Below are positions 5,880-9,269 of a stretch of DNA of 9,269 nt, in pieces. The stretch lies in NCBI GenBank assembly GCA_946885815.1, contig CAMPHE010000054.1, positions 1 to 9,269 on the forward strand, read 5' to 3'. How positions within the stretch are numbered: the stretch's first letter is position 1; every line of letters begins with the position of its first letter. Position numbers and translations under genes: made by a program. A model generated the notes under the pieces. It had not been told where the DNA came from, did not search any database, and worked only from the letters and a program-made list of their open reading frames with translations. The stretch is from an uncultured Arenimonas sp. Its GTDB lineage: Bacteria; Pseudomonadota; Gammaproteobacteria; Xanthomonadales; Xanthomonadaceae.

Positions 5880-7247
5880 ATGACGGCCCCCACCCTTCCC
5901 GCCGACGAATCCGCGGTGCTGGCGCAGATCCCCGGCTGCGAACTGATCGACCTGCTGCTGCCCGACATGAACGGGCTGCTGCGCGGCAAGCGCATCACCC
6001 GCGACGCGCTCGACAAGGTCTACCGCGACGGCGTCTGCCTGCCGATGTCGCTGATCGCCACCGACATCACCGGCAACACCGTCGAGGAGACCGGGCTGGG
6101 CTACGACATCGGCGACGAGGACCGCATCTGCCGGCCGATCCCCGGCACCCTGCGGCCGGTGCCGTGGCAGCCGCGGCCGACCGCGCAGCTGCTGCTGCAG
6201 ATGGAGGACGGTGCCGGCGGCCTGTTCGAAGCGAGTCCGCGCGAGGTGCTGCGCCGGGTCGTCGCGCGGTTCGCCGAGCGCGGCCTGACGCCGGTGGTCG
6301 CGATCGAACTGGAGTTCTACCTGCTCGACGGCATGCGCACCGCCGACGGCCGGCCGCAGACCGCGCGCAATCCCGCGACCGGCGAGCGCGGCACGGCGAC
6401 GCAGGTCTATTACATGCAGGACCTGGAGGACTACCGCGAATTCACCGACGCGGTCACCGACGCCTGCCTCGCGCAGGGCATCCCGGCCGATACCGCCGTC
6501 GCCGAATACGCGCCGGGCCAGTTCGAGATCAACCTGAAGCACCGGCCGGACGCCGTCGCCGCCTGCGACGACGCGCTGATGCTGCGTCGCGCGATCCGCG
6601 CCGTGGCCGAGAAGCAGGGCCTGATGGCGAGCTTCATGGCCAAGCCGTTCGTCGACCAGGCCGGCAGCGGTACGCACGTGCACGTGAGCCTGCTGGACCG
6701 CGACGGCCACAATGTCTTCGCCTCGACGCCCGACGCGCCGGCCGACGCGCTGAAGCACGCGATCGCCGGCCTGCAGCGCGCCAGCGGCGATTCGATGCTG
6801 CTGTTCGCGCCGCACGCGAACAGCTACCGGCGCTTCGTGCTGAACGCGTTCGTGCCGCTGAACGATGCGTGGGGCTTCAACAACCGCACCGTCGCGATGC
6901 GCGTCCCCCACAGCGACCCGGCGAACGTGCGGATCGAACACCGCATCGCCGGCGCCGACGCCAATCCGTATCTGGTCGCCGCGGCGGTGCTCGCGGGCAT
7001 CCTGCAGGGCCTCGACGATCGCGGCGATCCGGGGCCGGCGACCATCGGCAACGCGTACGAGCAGGGCGAACACCGCGAGCTGTTCTGGCGCGACACGATC
7101 CGCGATTTCCAGGCCAGCGATTTCATCGCCACGCATCTCGGCGAGCGCTTCCGGCACATCTACGGCCAGCAGAAGCTCAAGGAGATGCGCAATTTCCACC
7201 GCGAAGTGACGACGCTCGAATACGACTGGTACCTGCGGCAGGTCTGA
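5880..7247 (+). CDS. spuI: Second glutamine-synthetase-like gamma-glutamylpolyamine synthetase (SpuI type)
   Basis: This 455-residue ATP-dependent ligase of the glutamine-synthetase superfamily is probably a gamma-glutamylpolyamine synthetase acting in the cytoplasm. Catalytic positions are complete: Asp29 in LLPDMNGLLRGK, Glu143 and Glu145 in IELEFY, Glu209 and Glu216 in EYAPGQFEIN, His266 in THVH, Arg317 in NSYRR, Arg336 and Arg341, and Glu353 and Arg355 in EHRIAGADANPYL. It differs strongly from the SpuB-type enzyme through most of the substrate-binding half: it has an extra TARNPATGERG segment at 161-171, and YAPGQFEI replaces ESGAAQLEV. It is therefore an old paralogue rather than a recent duplicate. 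ATG 5880 was preferred over the in-frame ATG at 5814, which would lie upstream of the likely promoter. The next gene, puuB, starts 1 base after its stop, implying that PuuB oxidises this enzyme's product. Confidence 0.9.
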   Translation: MTAPTLPADESAVLAQIPGCELIDLLLPDMNGLLRGKRITRDALDKVYRDGVCLPMSLIATDITGNTVEETGLGYDIGDEDRICRPIPGTLRPVPWQPRPTAQLLLQMEDGAGGLFEASPREVLRRVVARFAERGLTPVVAIELEFYLLDGMRTADGRPQTARNPATGERGTATQVYYMQDLEDYREFTDAVTDACLAQGIPADTAVAEYAPGQFEINLKHRPDAVAACDDALMLRRAIRAVAEKQGLMASFMAKPFVDQAGSGTHVHVSLLDRDGHNVFASTPDAPADALKHAIAGLQRASGDSMLLFAPHANSYRRFVLNAFVPLNDAWGFNNRTVAMRVPHSDPANVRIEHRIAGADANPYLVAAAVLAGILQGLDDRGDPGPATIGNAYEQGEHRELFWRDTIRDFQASDFIATHLGERFRHIYGQQKLKEMRNFHREVTTLEYDWYLRQV

Positions 7248-7248
7248 G

Positions 7249-8541
7249 ATGGCGGACGGAGTTCGCCGCGCCGACACGCACGACAGCTGGTACGCGCGCA
7301 GCACGCCGCCGCTGCCGGCGCAGCCGAAGCTGCAGGGCCGGCAGCGGGTGGACGTCGCGATTCTCGGCGGCGGGCTGACGGGCCTGTCGACCGCGCTGGA
7401 ACTCGCCGGTACCGGGCGCACGGTCGCGATCGTCGACGCCGGCGCGATCGGCGGCGGCGCGTCGGGGCGGAACGGAGGCCAGGTCATCTTCGGGTTCGGC
7501 TGCGAGCAACGCGTGCTGCGTGCCGCGGTCGGCGAAGCGCTGGCGCGCGAGATGTTCGACTGGTCGCTGGAGGGCGTCTCGCTCGTCCGCGAGCGCATCG
7601 CGCGGCATGCGATCGACGCGCACTGGCGCGACGGCCACGCGCATGTCGCGATCAAGCCGCGGCAGGTCGCGGAACTGCAGGCCTGGCAGCGCGAACTGCT
7701 GGACGCGTACGGCTACCCGACCCAATGGTGGGACCGCGAGCGGCTGCGCGGCGTGCTCGCCAGCCCGCGCTACCTCGGCGGCCTCTACGACCCGAAGTCC
7801 GGACACCTGCATCCGCTCGCCTACACGCTCGGCCTGGCGCGCGCGGCGCTCGCCGCCGGGGTCGCGCTGTACGAGCATTCGCCCGTGCTGCGGCTCGAAC
7901 GCGGCGCGCGCCCGGTGCTGCACACGGCCGACGGCGCGCTCGAAGCCGACGATGTCGTGCTCGCCGGCAACGCGCTGGTGCATGGCATCGCCCCGGCGCT
8001 CGACCGGAAGATCATGCCGGTCGGCACCTATGTCGGCGCGACAGCGCCACTGGACCCGGCGCTGGCGCGTACGCTGATCGCGAACGCCATGGCCGTCGCC
8101 GACGTGAACTGGGCCCTCGACTACTTCCGCCTGAGCCACGATCACCGCCTGCTGTTCGGCGGCCGCGCGAGCTACTCGACGCTGCCGCCGCGCGATCTCG
8201 CGGGCACGATGCGCCGCAGGATGACGCAGGTGTTCCCGCAACTGGCCGGGGTCGGGTTCGACCATGTCTGGGGCGGCTTCGTCGACATCAGCCGCAACCG
8301 CGCGCCGCACTGGGGCCGGCTCGGTGCGAACGTGTGGTTCGCGCAGGGCTTCAGCGGCCACGGCGTCGCCGCGACCGGCCTCGCCGGCCGCGTGATCGCC
8401 GAGGCGATCAAGGGCCAGACGCAGCGCCTCGATGCGTTCGCGAAGATCCCGCACCGTGATTTCCCCGGCGGGCGCGCGCTGCGCACGCCGTTGCTCGTCG
8501 CGGCGATGGCGTGGTTCAAGCTGCGCGATGCGCTCTGGTAG
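7249..8541 (+). CDS. puuB: Gamma-glutamylputrescine oxidase (PuuB-like, DAO-family FAD oxidoreductase)
   Basis: This 430-residue flavoenzyme of the D-amino-acid-oxidase/glycine-oxidase superfamily is expected to oxidise gamma-glutamylputrescine to gamma-glutamyl-aminobutanal, with release of ammonia and hydrogen peroxide. The Rossmann FAD site is VDVAILGGGLTG (34-45, GxGxxG at 40-45), with Asp63 ending the second strand, followed by the GGGASGRNGGQ loop (68-78) typical of PuuB and relatives. Near the C-terminus WFAQGFSGHGVAATG (about 363-377) closes the flavin pocket. An N-terminal DSWYARS (12-18) is also typical of the family. Only 1 base separates it from the spuI stop, so the two are almost certainly co-transcribed and likely coupled. 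The gene for the following aldehyde dehydrogenase (PuuC type) is not in the window. Other secondary-amine oxidase specificities are possible, but the context favours this one. Confidence 0.92.
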   Translation: MADGVRRADTHDSWYARSTPPLPAQPKLQGRQRVDVAILGGGLTGLSTALELAGTGRTVAIVDAGAIGGGASGRNGGQVIFGFGCEQRVLRAAVGEALAREMFDWSLEGVSLVRERIARHAIDAHWRDGHAHVAIKPRQVAELQAWQRELLDAYGYPTQWWDRERLRGVLASPRYLGGLYDPKSGHLHPLAYTLGLARAALAAGVALYEHSPVLRLERGARPVLHTADGALEADDVVLAGNALVHGIAPALDRKIMPVGTYVGATAPLDPALARTLIANAMAVADVNWALDYFRLSHDHRLLFGGRASYSTLPPRDLAGTMRRRMTQVFPQLAGVGFDHVWGGFVDISRNRAPHWGRLGANVWFAQGFSGHGVAATGLAGRVIAEAIKGQTQRLDAFAKIPHRDFPGGRALRTPLLVAAMAWFKLRDALW

Positions 8542-8548
8542 GCCGCCG

Positions 8549-9226
8549 ATGCAGTGGAAGCGGTCGCGCCGGCGCGGAGTGAGCGTCGGGCGCATTTTCG
8601 CAGGCGTTCTGCTGATGGCGGCCGTCGGCTCCATCGTCCTGTTCCGATTTCGTCCGGTCGCACCGCCCGTCGAGCCGGTCGGCATTGAGCGCATCGTCAC
8701 GCCGACAATGGATTTTGCCGAGGAGCGTGTGCGTGCCGACTGGTTTCGCCTCGCGCACGGTGCGAAGTGGGGATACTTTCCAAGCGATCTTGCGCGGACT
8801 TGCATCACCGACGGCTCGCCCGCTCGGGAGGTGTACGTGCTCACCCGGGTGCCGGCCTATCCTGGTCCGGAAGCGCCGGCATTGAAGGTGACCGTGCGCC
8901 TCGGCCTCGGCGGTGAAGCAGAAGTCCTGACTTCGGATACCCCTGCACCGCCGTTCGATCGACGGTGGCGTGCATTCGATGAATCGGAAGCCGAAGATTT
9001 CCGGTCTCTTCTTGTCGAAGGCGGTTTTCTGGAAATGACGGACAGGTCGCCGCCTGGACGCTGCGACGGCGAGTCGCTTTCCTTGGAATCCTGCGTCGCC
9101 GGCCGGTATTTCGGCGTGGTTCGCGACTGCGAAACAGAAAAACCGGCCCTTCAACCGCTCGCGGAACGGATCGAAGCCGTCGCGGCCGGCGAGCGAGCGC
9201 TTGACGGCGCCTCAGCTCAAGAGTAG
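8549..9226 (+). CDS. Hypothetical membrane-anchored protein with periplasmic domain
   Basis: I do not recognise this 225-residue protein with confidence. A basic N-terminus (KRSRRR, 4-9) precedes one hydrophobic segment at about 14-32, then a Pro-rich PVAPPVEPV stretch and a soluble domain of about 185 residues. This predicts a signal anchor with the domain in the periplasm. The domain has four Cys (85, 172, 182, 194), which could form two disulfides there. The C-terminal part (DGESLSLES...AGRYFGVVRDC) loosely resembles a motif (DGs-W-lE-GrYhvv) in small uncharacterised proteobacterial proteins, but this is weak. The ATG at 8549 lies 7 bases after the puuB stop with GGTAGG 6 bases upstream. 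The in-frame extension to 8432 overlaps puuB and is rejected. Codon use is visibly less GC-biased than in the neighbours, so it may be a recent addition behind the operon. No link to polyamines is visible. Confidence 0.72.
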   Translation: MQWKRSRRRGVSVGRIFAGVLLMAAVGSIVLFRFRPVAPPVEPVGIERIVTPTMDFAEERVRADWFRLAHGAKWGYFPSDLARTCITDGSPAREVYVLTRVPAYPGPEAPALKVTVRLGLGGEAEVLTSDTPAPPFDRRWRAFDESEAEDFRSLLVEGGFLEMTDRSPPGRCDGESLSLESCVAGRYFGVVRDCETEKPALQPLAERIEAVAAGERALDGASAQE

Positions 9227-9228
9227 AA

Positions 9229-9256
9229 AACCAATTAGTTAATTAACCTGTTGGTT
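9229..9256. repeat. AT-rich inverted repeat at the right edge
   Basis: Just after the last stop codon, AACCAA (9229-9234) pairs with TTGGTT (9251-9256) across 16 bases, and inside lies the perfect 10-bp palindrome GTTAATTAAC (9238-9247). This is the most AT-rich stretch of the window. There is no G/C-rich stem or T-run as in an intrinsic terminator, and the window ends 13 bases later, so its nature (operator, recombination boundary, terminator variant) cannot be decided. Confidence 0.45.
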
Positions 9257-9269
9257 GCCAGCGTGGATC

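Noticed and set aside
5814..5880. Upstream in-frame ATG as an alternative spuI start
   Set aside because: It would lie upstream of the best promoter candidate and add 22 residues (MRILYGSGP...) that do not resemble the family's N-terminus.
5802..7655. Minus-strand open frame (617 codons) opposite spuI and the start of puuB
   Set aside because: Low-complexity Arg/Ala/Val/Asp composition and complete overlap with well-supported genes; no recognisable motif.
7177..8844. Minus-strand open frame (555 codons) opposite puuB and the right-hand hypothetical gene
   Set aside because: Antisense shadow with the same compositional signature; it spans the boundary of two plus-strand genes.
8516..9154. 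Minus-strand open frame of 212 codons opposite the hypothetical gene
   Set aside because: Considered because the plus-strand gene is itself unknown. The plus frame has a better case: an N-terminal basic-plus-hydrophobic anchor, a start 7 bases after puuB, and a plausible ribosome site. The minus frame begins and ends inside other genes without any signal.
9229..9260. Integron attC-like or phage attachment site
   Set aside because: The inverted repeat superficially suggests one, but the GTTRRRY/RYYYAAC core arrangement is not present and no integrase or cassette gene is visible.
1..9269. CRISPR array, tRNA/rRNA genes, insertion sequences
   Set aside because: No spaced direct repeats, no cloverleaf-like sequence and no transposase frame were found; the only repeats are the short elements listed.

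Overview
The window is a compact polyamine (putrescine/spermidine) uptake and catabolism locus from a high-GC Gram-negative bacterium. The gene order closely matches the spuI / spuABC-transport locus known from Pseudomonas. A paired palindromic element between two genes carries the GGAGCGGCTTCAGCCGCGA-type core that I associate with Xanthomonadaceae REP sequences. Together with the strong GC bias and a lipoprotein-type binding protein, this suggests a Lysobacter/Luteimonas/Xanthomonas-like gammaproteobacterium. The taxonomic call is inference and was not tested.

Layout: two divergent transcription units leave a roughly 130-bp intergenic region at 5750-5879. Leftward (minus strand, in transcription order) are a gamma-glutamyl-GABA hydrolase (spuA/puuD, 4982-5749), a gamma-glutamylpolyamine synthetase of the glutamine-synthetase fold (spuB/puuA type, 3594-4979), an inverted REP pair in a 93-bp gap, a polyamine:pyruvate aminotransferase (spuC, 2133-3500), a short gap with a GC-rich hairpin, a periplasmic polyamine-binding lipoprotein (potF/spuD/spuE type, 893-2056), and the transporter ATPase (potG/spuF, from 896 off the left edge, 298 codons visible). 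The permease genes presumably lie beyond the left edge. Rightward (plus strand) are a second, clearly different glutamine-synthetase-like ligase (spuI type, 5880-7247), an FAD-dependent gamma-glutamylputrescine oxidase (puuB, 7249-8541), and a membrane-anchored protein of unknown function (8549-9226). The last 43 bases are AT-rich and palindromic.

How the genes fit together (inference from known pathways): PotF and PotG belong to an ABC importer for polyamines. Inside the cell two routes are open. In the first, SpuC transaminates putrescine to 4-aminobutanal. In the second, SpuB and/or SpuI glutamylate the amine, PuuB oxidises the product to an aldehyde, an aldehyde dehydrogenase not present here makes gamma-glutamyl-GABA, and SpuA/PuuD releases GABA and glutamate. 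No regulator gene (PuuR/PauR type) and no aldehyde dehydrogenase is visible in the window.

This is mostly a recognisable metabolic locus rather than a new system. The points that merit a second look are a Trp in the binding-protein pocket that may shift specificity towards spermidine, its lipoprotein anchoring, the two divergent ligase paralogues, the REP pair with a compensatory base change, and the unrecognised anchored protein at the right end.
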